Below are positions 1-8,105 of a stretch of 64,000 nucleotides of DNA, one piece after another. Within the stretch, counting starts at the first letter, position 1. The number at the start of each line of letters is the position of its first letter. Origin of the DNA: Caulobacter sp. Root655 (GTDB lineage Bacteria > Pseudomonadota > Alphaproteobacteria > Caulobacterales > Caulobacteraceae); NCBI RefSeq assembly GCF_001427665.1, contig NZ_LMHC01000023.1, forward strand, positions 470,024 to 534,023, given 5' to 3'. Below the pieces are notes generated by a model. That model was not told the origin of the DNA, made no database searches, and saw only the letters and a list, made by a program, of their open reading frames with translations. Made by a program: the position numbers and the translations under genes.

Positions 1-326
1 GGTTGGCCCCCGACCACGAGCGGCGCATCTCGCTGCAGTTCCTGATCCGGGCCCGCAGCGAAGGCACCGACGAAATCCGCCAGGTGCTCAAGACCGACGT
101 CACTCACCTGCGCCGCTTCTCCGACGCCCTGCTCAAGGCGCGCCCGGATCTGGCGCCGGAGGAGATCTACTGGCGGCTGCACTTCACCCTGGGCATGCTG
201 CACAACAACCGCTTCGCCGAATTCGACCGTCTGAACGTGCTCTCGGAAGGCACCACCAGCGAAGCCGACGTCGAGAGCCTGTTGCAACGCATGCTGGCCT
301 TCGCCGAGGCGGGGTTCGCGGCTTAA
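1..326 (+). CDS. TetR-family transcriptional regulator, C-terminal part (truncated by window edge)
   Basis: The gene enters from the left edge, with its first complete codon at base 3, and ends at TAA 324-326. The 107 visible residues look like the ligand-binding and dimerisation half of a TetR repressor: helical, with a segment around PEEIYWRLHFTLGMLHNNR that is typical of the TetR C-terminal domain. The N-terminal helix-turn-helix would lie outside the window. The TTG at base 3 is unlikely to be the true start because no DNA-binding domain would be present. Target genes cannot be inferred. The family call is by sequence style only, so confidence is moderate. Confidence 0.6.
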   Translation, partial: LAPDHERRISLQFLIRARSEGTDEIRQVLKTDVTHLRRFSDALLKARPDLAPEEIYWRLHFTLGMLHNNRFAEFDRLNVLSEGTTSEADVESLLQRMLAFAEAGFAA

Positions 327-562
327 GGCCGAGACCTCGTCGCGATCCAGGACAACTCGCACCGCTGACGTTTTGAGGCGCTGACAATTCTCGACGCGGC
401 GCGCGCGAGCACGTCCGAGTCTGACGCATACCTGGAACAAAATAGGAACAAGCGGCCTTGAAGGCTGGGCGACAGCCCGCCGCCGAGATCGTGAAAACCC
501 GCCGTCGCAATTTTCCGCGACGGCGATCCAGAACCCGAATTGAACCTCCAAGGATTTTCCAA

Positions 563-2404
563 ATGAATAGATCATCCCCTCTGCGCGGCCTGGCGCCGAA
601 AAGCGCCAAGGTCGCCGCCGCGGCGCTGTGCCTGGCGATCTTGACGGCGCCGGCCGCGACATTCGCCGCCAACGCTCCGGGCGCCACGGTCGGCGCGATC
701 CGCTGGGACGCCTGGGTGGGCGATCTGCCCACCGGCGCCGGTGGTCATGTCGGTCTGGAGGTCGAGCGCAATCTCGGCCTGAACCAGTTCCACGACCGCG
801 TGCCGTTCTACGGCGTGGAGACCGGTACGGATTCCGTCAACGTCCGCCAACTGACCCAGGTCCAGATGGACGCCGACATCGCCTACGCCAAGCGCGCCGG
901 CCTCAACTATTGGGCCTTCTGCTACTTCCCGGACAACGACGGCATGTCGACGGCCCGCAACCTCTACCAGTCGAGCACCCAGCGCGAGAACCTCAACTAT
1001 ACCTACGTCGTCAGCATGAGCTCGGTCCCAGCCGCGACCCTGGCGTCGGAGTTCAGCCTCGGCCACTTCCAGAAGGTGCTCAACGGCCGTCCGCTGCTCT
1101 ATGTGATGATCAACAGCGGCGACACCACGGCCGACATGGCGACCTATGTGGCCGGCGTGAGATCGGCGGCGGCGACCGTGGGGGCGGCCAACCCCTACAT
1201 CGTTCTGCTCTCGCCCTACGCCGCCACGGCGTCCAGCTACGCCACGGCCGCCGGCGCGGACGCCATCAGCACCTACGCCGACGGCGCGATCAACGGCGTG
1301 GCCTATTCGACGTTGATCTCGCAGAACGCCAGCACCTGGAACACCTTCAAGAATACCGGCAAGAAGGTGGTGCCCTCGGTGACCACGGGCTGGGACAATC
1401 GGCCACGGTCGCTCTATCCGCAGAGCTGGTGGGGCGGCGCCTCGGCACCCGCCAACGCCTGGGTCCAGAAGGCCACGCCGGCCGAGATCGGGACCAACCT
1501 GCAGAACGCCGTCAACTGGGTGCAGACCAACCAAACCACGGCCGACGCCAACACGGTGCTGATGTACGCCTGGAACGAGTTCGACGAGGGCGGCTGGATG
1601 ACCCCCACTCTGCAGAGCGGCACGGACCGCGTCGACGCCGTCTCGGAGGTGCTGAAATATTCCAGCACCTCGAACTGGCCCGGCCAGACCGCCCACGGCG
1701 CGTTCGACGGCGATCCGAACACCAACTGGCAGGCCGGGCCGGGCACGAGCTACGCCGGCCAGTGGCTGGAGGTCGACTTCGGTCGGGACGCCATCTTCAG
1801 CCAGGCGACGATCAGCGAGTACGGCACACGGACGACGGGTTACCGGATCGAGTACCTGAACGGCTCGACCTGGAAAACCGCCTACACCGGAACCGGCATC
1901 GGCGCGTCGAGCACGGTGACCTTCCCGGCGGTGACCGGCCGCAAGGCCCGAATCTATTTCACCTCGGGAACCGACACCGCGATCATCTACGCGATGGCGC
2001 TCAACGCCACGCCGGTCAACGCAACGAACCTGGGGCTGAACCGCTCCTACGCCAGCTCGACCAACTGGGACGCCACCCAGACGGCCGACAAGGCTTTCGA
2101 CGGCGATCCCAATACCAACTGGCAGGGTCGCGGCGCCACGGTGGCCAACACCTGGCTGGAGGCTGATTTCGGAGTCCGAAAGGCGTTCAACACCGTCACT
2201 ATGACGGAATTCGGCGACCGCACCGGCGGCTACCGGATCGAATACTGGACCGGAACCGCCTGGGCGACCGCCTACACCGGCACGACCATCGGAACCAGCA
2301 GCACGGTGACCTTCCCCACGGTGATCGGCAGCAAGGTCCGGCTGTACTTCACGGCCGGCTCCCTGGCGCCGATTATCTATGAGATGACCGTCAGCCTGAA
2401 CTAG
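563..2404 (+). CDS. Secreted glycoside hydrolase-like protein with two C-terminal discoidin-like domains
   Basis: This 613-residue exported protein starts at ATG 563 behind AAGGA (550-554). An upstream in-frame start at 458 lacks a ribosome site and would bury the signal peptide. Residues 1-35 form a signal peptide ending near ATFA. The N-terminal half (about 40-350) resembles the bacterial GH99/GH71-like fold, with an RWDAW stretch, LNYWAFCYFPDND and MYAWNEFDEGGW as likely active-site strands rich in Asp/Glu. Two discoidin (F5/8 type C)-like carbohydrate-binding modules follow at about 355-480 and 488-613. Each contains FDGDPNTNWQ and TGYRIEY or GGYRIEY, which shows a tandem duplication. Likely a periplasmic or extracellular polysaccharide-degrading enzyme; the exact substrate and family number are uncertain. 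Confidence 0.6.
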   Translation: MNRSSPLRGLAPKSAKVAAAALCLAILTAPAATFAANAPGATVGAIRWDAWVGDLPTGAGGHVGLEVERNLGLNQFHDRVPFYGVETGTDSVNVRQLTQVQMDADIAYAKRAGLNYWAFCYFPDNDGMSTARNLYQSSTQRENLNYTYVVSMSSVPAATLASEFSLGHFQKVLNGRPLLYVMINSGDTTADMATYVAGVRSAAATVGAANPYIVLLSPYAATASSYATAAGADAISTYADGAINGVAYSTLISQNASTWNTFKNTGKKVVPSVTTGWDNRPRSLYPQSWWGGASAPANAWVQKATPAEIGTNLQNAVNWVQTNQTTADANTVLMYAWNEFDEGGWMTPTLQSGTDRVDAVSEVLKYSSTSNWPGQTAHGAFDGDPNTNWQAGPGTSYAGQWLEVDFGRDAIFSQATISEYGTRTTGYRIEYLNGSTWKTAYTGTGIGASSTVTFPAVTGRKARIYFTSGTDTAIIYAMALNATPVNATNLGLNRSYASSTNWDATQTADKAFDGDPNTNWQGRGATVANTWLEADFGVRKAFNTVTMTEFGDRTGGYRIEYWTGTAWATAYTGTTIGTSSTVTFPTVIGSKVRLYFTAGSLAPIIYEMTVSLN

Positions 2405-2419
2405 GACCGGGTCCTGGCG

Positions 2420-2449
2420 CCGAGCCTTCGCCGAAAGGCGGAGGCTCGG
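2420..2449. terminator. Hairpin terminator between convergent genes
   Basis: A 13-bp stem with one G-T wobble (CCGAGCCTTCGCC pairing with GGCGGAGGCTCGG) closes a GAAA loop 16 bases after the glycosidase stop codon. The T-tract is weak. It sits between two convergent genes and could end transcription of the plus-strand gene. Confidence 0.6.
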
Positions 2450-2573
2450 TTGAGGCCGGGAGAACGAGGGTGGGGTGACGCGCCTCCATGGGAAACGATC
2501 TCGGCCTGGGACCGGAAAGTTCACCGCCGTATCGTCAGCCCCAGGGTGATCATCCGCGGCGCCCCCCGTGTCG

Positions 2574-3917
2574 TCAGTTGGGATCGTCGAGGGTGAACAG
2601 GTCGGCGCCCTCGTCATAGGCGAAGGCTTCAGCGTAGCGGGCCCAACTGGTCACCGCCTTCAACGTCTGCTCGGCGTAGTCGGGCGACATTGAGTCCTCC
2701 AGCTCGTCGCGGAACCGCGCGGCCGGCGCCTTGTGCGAGGCCCGCTCGTCCAGCACCCGCCGGACGTGGCCGGCCAGCGGCACATGGGCCAGCAGGTGCT
2801 GGGCGAACAGCTGCTTGCGCGTATCGACGTCGGCTTGCGCATAGCGCCTGGCCGCCGGCGTCAGGCGCAAGTCTCCGCCCTCCAGCTCGGCGAACCGCAG
2901 CAACTGCAGGGTCTCGGCGATGGGGAACAGCTCGTCGGCCTCGTATTGCAGCTCCTTGGCCAGGTCGGGCATGTGGGCCTGGCCGTCGAACGGCGCGCCG
3001 TCCACCGCCTCGATCAGCCCGGCCAGGGTGTTGGTCGAGACGCGGGGCAGCACCATGCCGACGCCCGTTCCGGGAAACAGCCCCTCGTTCTGGCGACCGC
3101 CCTGCGCCTGGCCCGGCTGGGTCATCTGGACGTAGATGCTCTCGACCAGGGCCCGGAACGCCGGGTCCAGGCGGTTGCGCGGTTGCGGCAGGTCGACCTT
3201 GACCGTGGACACCACCCGCCCCGGATTGGACGAGAACACCAGGATGCGGTCGCACATCAGCACCGCCTCCTCGATGTTGTGCGTCACCATCAGGATCGCC
3301 TTGATCGGCATCCGGCCCTCGCACCACAGGTCCAGCAGGTCGGTGCGCAAGGTCTCGGCGGTCAGCACGTCCAGGGCCGAGAACGGCTCATCCATCAGCA
3401 GGATCGAGGGATCGACCACCAGGGCGCGGGCCAGGCCGACACGCTGGCGCATGCCGCCCGACAGCTCCTTGGGATAGGCGTTCTCGAAGCCGTCCAGGCC
3501 GATCAGGTCGATGGCCGCCAGGGCCCGCCGCCGGCGCTCGTCGGGCTTGACGCGCTTGGCCTCCAGTCCGACCTCGACGTTCTGCAGCACGGTCAGCCAA
3601 GGGAACAGCGCGAAGCTCTGGAAGACCATGCTGACCGTGGTCGGCGGCTCGCCGGCACGGGACGGAAACACGATCTCGCCGGAGGTCGGGGTGATCAGGC
3701 CGGCGATCGACCGCAGCAGGGTCGACTTGCCCGAGCCCGACCGGCCCAGCAGGCCGACGATCTCGTTGTCGCGCAGGGTCAGGTCGACGTCGTCGAGCAC
3801 CAGAAGATTGGCCCCGCCGGCCTTGCCGTACAGGTGGCGCACGTCGCGCACCTCGACCAGGACGTTGTCGTGGCCAAGGGCTTGAACGAGGGTTTGGATG
3901 GGGGTGAAACGAGTCAT
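2574..3917 (-). CDS. ABC transporter ATP-binding protein, NitT/TauT (nitrate/sulfonate/taurine) type with C-terminal AAA-associated domain
   Basis: A 447-residue ATPase that powers the permease encoded just upstream. It shows Walker A (GRSGSGKST, about residues 58-66), a Q-loop (VFQSFALFPW), the signature LSGGMRQRVGLARAL, Walker B (ILLMDEPFSALD) and the H-loop (THNIEEA). About 170 residues after the ATPase core match the AAA-associated C-terminal domain seen in some nitrate/sulfonate-type importers. The start is ATG 3917; a longer open frame to 4607 only runs antiphase through the permease. The permease stop at 3929 is 11 bases upstream, so the two genes are an operon. No substrate-binding protein is encoded next to it, so the substrate is unknown. 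Confidence 0.9.
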   Translation of the reverse strand: MTRFTPIQTLVQALGHDNVLVEVRDVRHLYGKAGGANLLVLDDVDLTLRDNEIVGLLGRSGSGKSTLLRSIAGLITPTSGEIVFPSRAGEPPTTVSMVFQSFALFPWLTVLQNVEVGLEAKRVKPDERRRRALAAIDLIGLDGFENAYPKELSGGMRQRVGLARALVVDPSILLMDEPFSALDVLTAETLRTDLLDLWCEGRMPIKAILMVTHNIEEAVLMCDRILVFSSNPGRVVSTVKVDLPQPRNRLDPAFRALVESIYVQMTQPGQAQGGRQNEGLFPGTGVGMVLPRVSTNTLAGLIEAVDGAPFDGQAHMPDLAKELQYEADELFPIAETLQLLRFAELEGGDLRLTPAARRYAQADVDTRKQLFAQHLLAHVPLAGHVRRVLDERASHKAPAARFRDELEDSMSPDYAEQTLKAVTSWARYAEAFAYDEGADLFTLDDPN

Positions 3918-3928
3918 GGGAACGCTCC

Positions 3929-5689
3929 CTAAGCCAGACGGAGACGGCGCTCGGCGAACCGGTACATCGGCCGCCACAGGGCGCGGTTGAAGGCGATGAC
4001 GAAGATCGACATCACGGCGACGCCCAGGGCGACGCGGGCGTAGTCGCCGGCGGCCGTGGCCCTGGCGATGAAGGCGCCCAGGCCGGCGGCCTCCAGGTGT
4101 TTGTCGCCCCAGGTGACGGCCTCGGCGACGATGCTGGCGTTCCACGACCCGCCCGAGGCCGTCAGGGCGCCGGTGACGTAGTAGGGGAAGATTCCGGGTA
4201 TCCCGACCTGCCGCCACCACTGCCAGCCACGCATCTTGAAGATCCCGGCCGCCTCCTTGAGGTCGCCGGGAATGGCGCTGGCCCCAGCGATGACGTTGAA
4301 CAGGATGTACCACTGGGTTCCCAGCACCATCAGCGGCGACAGCCAGACATTGGGGTCCAGCCGCCAGGCGACGATCGCCGCCACCGCGAACGGGAACATC
4401 ACATTGGCCGGGAAGGCCGCCAGGAACTGGGCGATCGGCTGCAGGCGTTCGGCCCAGGCCGGACGCAGGCCGATCCACATGCCGATCGGGACCCAGACCA
4501 CGGTCGCCAAGGCGATCAGCACCACCACCCGGACCAGGGTGGCCAGGCCCAGGCCGAAGGCCGTCAGCAGGTCGGTCAGCGCCAGGTGGGCGCTGAGGAA
4601 CTCCCACAACACCCAGGCTCCGGCCAGGCCCAGGGCGACGACCAGGGCGACCCAGAGGCCGTCGAGGACCCGTCCGGTTCCGGCGGACAGTTCAAGCCGC
4701 GCGAACCTCGCCTTGGGGATCGTCGGCCAGTCGATGGCGGCCATGGCCGTGGCCGGCCAGGTCAGCGGGGCCGCCAGGGCGCGCAGCCAGCGGGTGCGGC
4801 GCACCAGGTCGTAGAGCCACGACCTGGGGCGCTCGCCCGAGGCGGTCTGCTCGAAGCGGAACTTGTCGGCCCAGGCCACGATCGGCCGGAACACCAACTG
4901 GTCGTAGAGCACGATGACCACCGCCATGGCGCCGACGCCGATGGCGACGGCCTTGATGTCCTGGCGAGCTATGGCCAGGGACAGCCAGGAGCCGATCCCG
5001 GGCAAGGTGACCGTGGTGTTCCCGACGGTAATCGCCTCCGACGCCACGACGAAGAACCAGCCGCCCGACATCGACATCATCACGTTCCACACCAGGCCGG
5101 GCGTGGCGAACGGCAGCTCCAGCCGCACGAACCGCCGCCAGGGCGAGAAGGCGAACTGCCGGCTGACTTCGTCCAGGTCGGACGGGATCGCGCGCAGCGA
5201 CTGATAGAAGCTGAAGGCCATGTTCCAGGCCTGGCTGGTGAAGATGGCGAAGATCGCCGCGCACTCGACGCCAAGCTGGCGGCCGGGGAACAGGCCCATG
5301 AAGAAGGTGACGGTGAAGGTCAGGAAACCCAGCACCGGTACCGATTGCAGGATGTCGAGCGCCGGTACGATGACCAGCTCGGCCTTCCGGCTCTTGGCCG
5401 CCAGGGTCGCCACCGTGAAGGTGAAGACCAGCGAGGCGCCCAGCGCCAGGAACATCCGCAGCGTGGTGCGCAGGGCGTATTGCGGCAGGCGGACCGGGTC
5501 CAGCGTCACCGGCGTCGTGTGCAGCACGGCCAGGGACTGGCCCATGTCCTCGGCCCCGCGCACGATCAGGATCGCGGCGGCGGCGAGCAGCAGGAAAGCG
5601 ATCAGGTCCGCCCAGGACGGGACGGTTCCGACGCGCAGGAAACGCGCGAACGGGCGCGCGGCCTTGGGGTCTCCGGACAGGAAAACCAT
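3929..5689 (-). CDS. ABC transporter permease, two fused permease domains (NitT/TauT type)
   Basis: This 586-residue membrane protein carries two BPD_transp_1-type permease units in one chain. Each unit has several hydrophobic segments and its own EAA-type coupling loop: around EVSRQFAFSPWRRFVRLELPF in the first half, and EAAGIFKMRGWQWWRQVGIPG in the second. Single-domain relatives are about 250-280 residues, so this length fits a complete fused heterodimer-equivalent. It starts at ATG 5689 and is followed directly by its ATPase. Function is import across the inner membrane of a small anion or organic solute. The solute is not determinable because no binding protein is nearby. Confidence 0.88.
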   Translation of the reverse strand: MVFLSGDPKAARPFARFLRVGTVPSWADLIAFLLLAAAAILIVRGAEDMGQSLAVLHTTPVTLDPVRLPQYALRTTLRMFLALGASLVFTFTVATLAAKSRKAELVIVPALDILQSVPVLGFLTFTVTFFMGLFPGRQLGVECAAIFAIFTSQAWNMAFSFYQSLRAIPSDLDEVSRQFAFSPWRRFVRLELPFATPGLVWNVMMSMSGGWFFVVASEAITVGNTTVTLPGIGSWLSLAIARQDIKAVAIGVGAMAVVIVLYDQLVFRPIVAWADKFRFEQTASGERPRSWLYDLVRRTRWLRALAAPLTWPATAMAAIDWPTIPKARFARLELSAGTGRVLDGLWVALVVALGLAGAWVLWEFLSAHLALTDLLTAFGLGLATLVRVVVLIALATVVWVPIGMWIGLRPAWAERLQPIAQFLAAFPANVMFPFAVAAIVAWRLDPNVWLSPLMVLGTQWYILFNVIAGASAIPGDLKEAAGIFKMRGWQWWRQVGIPGIFPYYVTGALTASGGSWNASIVAEAVTWGDKHLEAAGLGAFIARATAAGDYARVALGVAVMSIFVIAFNRALWRPMYRFAERRLRLA

Positions 5690-6042
5690 GGGGCTCTACC
5701 TCGTGAATGGCCGCGAGCGGCCGTCACGGAGGGAGCCTGGAACCAGACCCTACCGGGACGCCTCTCGCGGCGTGTTGGATCGACTGTGACTGTCGCTGGG
5801 CATGGGTTCGGGGTTCCGTTGAGAGCCTTCATGCTGCGACGCAGCAGGAAGCTCGGCGGCGGAATGATCCTCGCCGCCGGACCTGTCAAGCTGTTTGTCG
5901 CGCGCCCCGGGGATTTCAAGATTCCCGGCGCGCTCAACCCTCCGCCGAATCACCCAACCGTGACGGAACGAAGCTCCCTGCGCTGGGTTATGCTGGCCTC
6001 ATGGCGCGGCGGCGTGAAAACAACAAAAGCGGGAGGAACGTC
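5690..6042. other. Intergenic region upstream of the ABC transporter
   Basis: These 353 bases separate the divergent ABC permease and a small hypothetical gene. They must hold both promoters. I see a short GGCCG/CGGCC hairpin near 5710 and no recognisable operator. Open frames across the stretch have unnatural composition and no ribosome sites. Confidence 0.4.
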
Positions 6043-6189
6043 ATGATCAAGAGTTTCGAGCACCAGGCCCCATTGGACACGTCCCATATCCCCCACGCGG
6101 AGCCCAAGCCGCAGCACGGCCAGAAGCCGGACGCGGAATGCCTGAAGCCGCCCGAGAAGCGGTCGTTCGAACCGCGACCGGGACATTAG
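6043..6189 (+). CDS. Small hypothetical protein (48 aa)
   Basis: ATG 6043 follows a good ribosome site, GGGAGG (6031-6036), and the frame ends at TAG 6187-6189. The product is hydrophilic, rich in His, Pro and Lys, with no signal peptide or membrane segment (MIKSFEHQAPLDTSHIP at the start, ending PGH). No domain is recognised. Its end is 7 bases from the convergent UvrB-motif gene. The clear Shine-Dalgarno is the main support; composition and length otherwise leave doubt. Confidence 0.5.
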   Translation: MIKSFEHQAPLDTSHIPHAEPKPQHGQKPDAECLKPPEKRSFEPRPGH

Positions 6190-6196
6190 GGGGTTT

Positions 6197-6427
6197 CTAC
6201 TTCACCCGCCGCCCGCCCTTCGAATAGCCCATCGTCATCGGGTCCGGCTCCCGGCGTTTCAGGTAGGAGGCCTGGGGCGCGTCGGCGCCCGGCTGTTCCA
6301 TGATCCGGACGTCGCGGCGGATCAGCTCGATCTGGTCGCGCAGGGCGGCGGCGGTCTCGAAGTCCTCGGAGGCCACGGCCTGGGCCATCTCCTCCTCCAG
6401 TTCCGACAGGTGGGTTTCGGCGGACAT
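6197..6427 (-). CDS. UvrB/UvrC-motif small protein
   Basis: A 76-residue protein starting at ATG 6427. Residues about 8-42 (LEEEMAQAVASEDFETAAALRD followed by QIELIRRD) match the UVR motif, a helical hairpin used by UvrB, UvrC, McsA and ClpC-type proteins for protein-protein contact. The C-terminal tail is basic (YSKGGRRVK). A free-standing UVR-motif protein could be an adaptor in protein quality control or DNA repair, but no partner is adjacent. Extending the frame to 6694 would run antisense into the MFS gene and is not needed. Confidence 0.75.
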   Translation of the reverse strand: MSAETHLSELEEEMAQAVASEDFETAAALRDQIELIRRDVRIMEQPGADAPQASYLKRREPDPMTMGYSKGGRRVK

Positions 6428-6529
6428 GGCGAGCTCCCGAGCGCGACGGTGACCCGATGATAACGCCTGACGCCGCGATCGGCTCTCCAGACCTTGAGGC
6501 CGTGGAAAACCAGGCGTAAGCCCCTGCCC

Positions 6530-7996
6530 GTGTCCTCCGTTCAGTCCACAGTCCGGCAAGAGCCCCCCGTCGTCGGGACCCGCCTGATCTCCCTGGCCGT
6601 CGCCAGCGCCCTCCTGATGGAGTTCATCGACTCCACCGCCCTGTCGACCGCCCTGCCCACCCTGGCCCGCGCCTTCAGCGTCGATCCGATCCATCTCAAG
6701 CTGGCGCTCACCTCCTACATCCTGGCCCTGGCGGTGTTCACCCCGGCCAGCGGTTGGGCGGCGGAACGGTTCGGGGCGCGGCGGGTGTTCATGACCGCCA
6801 TGGCCGTCTTCCTGGCCGGCTCGGCCCTGTGCGGCCTGTCGCGCAACCTCGAGGCCCTGGTCGCCTCGCGTATCCTGCAGGGGATCGGCGGAGCGATGAT
6901 GACGCCGGTGGCGCGGCTGATCGTGGTCGGCTCGACGCCCAAGGAAAAACTGATCCGGGCCATGGGCTGGTTCACCATGCCCGCCCTGGTCGGCCCGCTG
7001 ATCGGACCGCCTCTGGCCGGCCTGGTGCTCAGCGTCGCCGACTGGCCGTGGATCTTCTACCTGAACCTGCCGATCGGCCTGCTCGGCATGACGGCGGTGA
7101 TGCGCTTCGTGCCCAGGGGCCAGCCGACCGACATGGGCCGGTTCGACACCCTGGGCTTCCTGCTATCGGCCGTGGCGATCAGCGGCCTGGTGGTGGTGGC
7201 CGAGACGGCGGGCCTGTCGCTCCTGCCCTCCTGGGCGCAGATGAGCGTCCTCGCCCTGGCCCTGGCCAGCGGCTGGCTCTACCTGCGCAAGGCCAAAACG
7301 ACGCCCAAGCCGATCCTCGACCTGGGCCTGCTTCAATACCGCACTTTCCGCGCCAGCTTGCTGGGCGGAGCCTTCGTGCGGCTGGGGATCGGGGCCAGCC
7401 CGTTCCTGATGCCGCTGTTGCTGCAAGTGGCCCTGGGCTGGAGCCCGCTGAAGGCCAGCGTCGTGACCCTGGGAACCGGGGTCGGGGTGCTGATCGCCCG
7501 TCCCTTCGCCGCCGCCGGCCTCAAGCGCTTCGGCTTCCGCACCTCGCTGGCGGTGTTCGTCACCCTGACGGCCCTGCTGACCGCCGCTCCGGGCTTCTTC
7601 ACCACCGGCACGCCGATGCTGTTGATGGCCGGGGTGCTGTTCTTCGGCGGCTTCGCGCGCTCGAACCAGTTCATCGCCGCCAACACCATCGCCTATGCCG
7701 ACGTGCCGCAGGAGAAGGTGGCCGCCGCCTCGACCCTGAGCGCCGTGGCCCAGCAGGTGGGCCTGGCCCTGGGGGTCAGCTTCGGCGGGCTGATGCTGCA
7801 CCTGGCGCGCGGCGGAGGGGCGCACCTGACGCCCGACCGCTTCACCTGGCCGTTCGTGGCGATCGGGCTGGTGACGCTGCTGGCCCTGCCGGTCTATCTG
7901 CGGCTGGACCGGGACGCGGGGTCGGAGATCAGCGGGCGGGTTCGCATTCCTCCCCCTCTGGGGGAGGTGTCGCCAAAGGCGACGGAGGGCGGATGA
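6530..7996 (+). CDS. MFS transporter, DHA2 (EmrB/QacA-like) family
   Basis: About 488 residues with roughly 14 hydrophobic segments. Early motifs LLMEFIDSTALSTALPTLARAF and the GWAAERFGARRVF loop (motif A) are typical of drug:H+ antiporters of the 14-TM DHA2 group, which export amphipathic toxic compounds. The start is uncertain: GTG 6530 is chosen because the hydrophobic N-terminus begins soon after, while TTG 6494 would add 12 basic residues. The last ~18 residues (IPPPLGEVSPKATEGG) are encoded by a dispersed palindromic repeat that has run into the 3' end of the gene, so the native C-terminus was probably different. It is transcribed divergently from the UVR-motif gene. Confidence 0.85.
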   Translation: MSSVQSTVRQEPPVVGTRLISLAVASALLMEFIDSTALSTALPTLARAFSVDPIHLKLALTSYILALAVFTPASGWAAERFGARRVFMTAMAVFLAGSALCGLSRNLEALVASRILQGIGGAMMTPVARLIVVGSTPKEKLIRAMGWFTMPALVGPLIGPPLAGLVLSVADWPWIFYLNLPIGLLGMTAVMRFVPRGQPTDMGRFDTLGFLLSAVAISGLVVVAETAGLSLLPSWAQMSVLALALASGWLYLRKAKTTPKPILDLGLLQYRTFRASLLGGAFVRLGIGASPFLMPLLLQVALGWSPLKASVVTLGTGVGVLIARPFAAAGLKRFGFRTSLAVFVTLTALLTAAPGFFTTGTPMLLMAGVLFFGGFARSNQFIAANTIAYADVPQEKVAAASTLSAVAQQVGLALGVSFGGLMLHLARGGGAHLTPDRFTWPFVAIGLVTLLALPVYLRLDRDAGSEISGRVRIPPPLGEVSPKATEGG

Positions 7997-8098
7997 GGTG
8001 GCTCCGCGGGTAGGATTCGAACCCGCCGCGAACTTGCCGCCCCATCACACGCCCCCCACCGGTCGCTTCGCGACCGCCTCCCCCACAGGGGGAGGACC
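7946..8098. repeat. Dispersed palindromic repeat (TCCTCCCCC-type), copy 1
   Basis: This begins with TCCTCCCCCTCTGGGGGAGG, continues with GTCGCCAAAGGCGACGGAGGG, and ends with the mirror element CCTCCCCCACAGGGGGAGGA. Related copies, with the same outer ggggagg/cctcccc hairpins and an inner region, lie at 10037-10170 and 18812-18937. It overlaps the last ~50 bases of the MFS gene and contains the tRNA-like fragment at 7999-8032. Confidence 0.75.
7999..8032 (-). other. tRNA 3'-end-like fragment
   Basis: On the minus strand the sequence reads GGCGGGTTCGAATCCTACCC, then GCGGAGCCA. It therefore carries a canonical TTCGAAT loop, a partial T-stem with one mismatch, and a terminal CCA. No matching 5' acceptor or anticodon arm is found upstream on that strand, so it is not a functional tRNA. 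It may be a tRNA remnant or a chance match inside the repeat. Confidence 0.35.
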
Positions 8099-8105
8099 TT
8101 CGTGA

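Noticed and set aside
572..2617. A 681-codon minus-strand frame opposite the glycosidase gene
   Set aside because: Arg/Gly/Val-rich shadow translation with no family motif; the plus-strand gene has a signal peptide, domains and a ribosome site.
2574..4607. A long ATPase frame starting in the permease region
   Set aside because: The first ~230 codons are antiphase to the permease; the real start is ATG 3917 after the permease stop.
4097..6046. A 649-codon plus-strand frame opposite the ABC permease
   Set aside because: Gln/Gly/Arg-rich, no motif; the permease on the other strand is clear.
7999..8100. A complete tRNA gene
   Set aside because: Only a T-arm and CCA end are present; no anticodon arm or pairing 5' acceptor was found.
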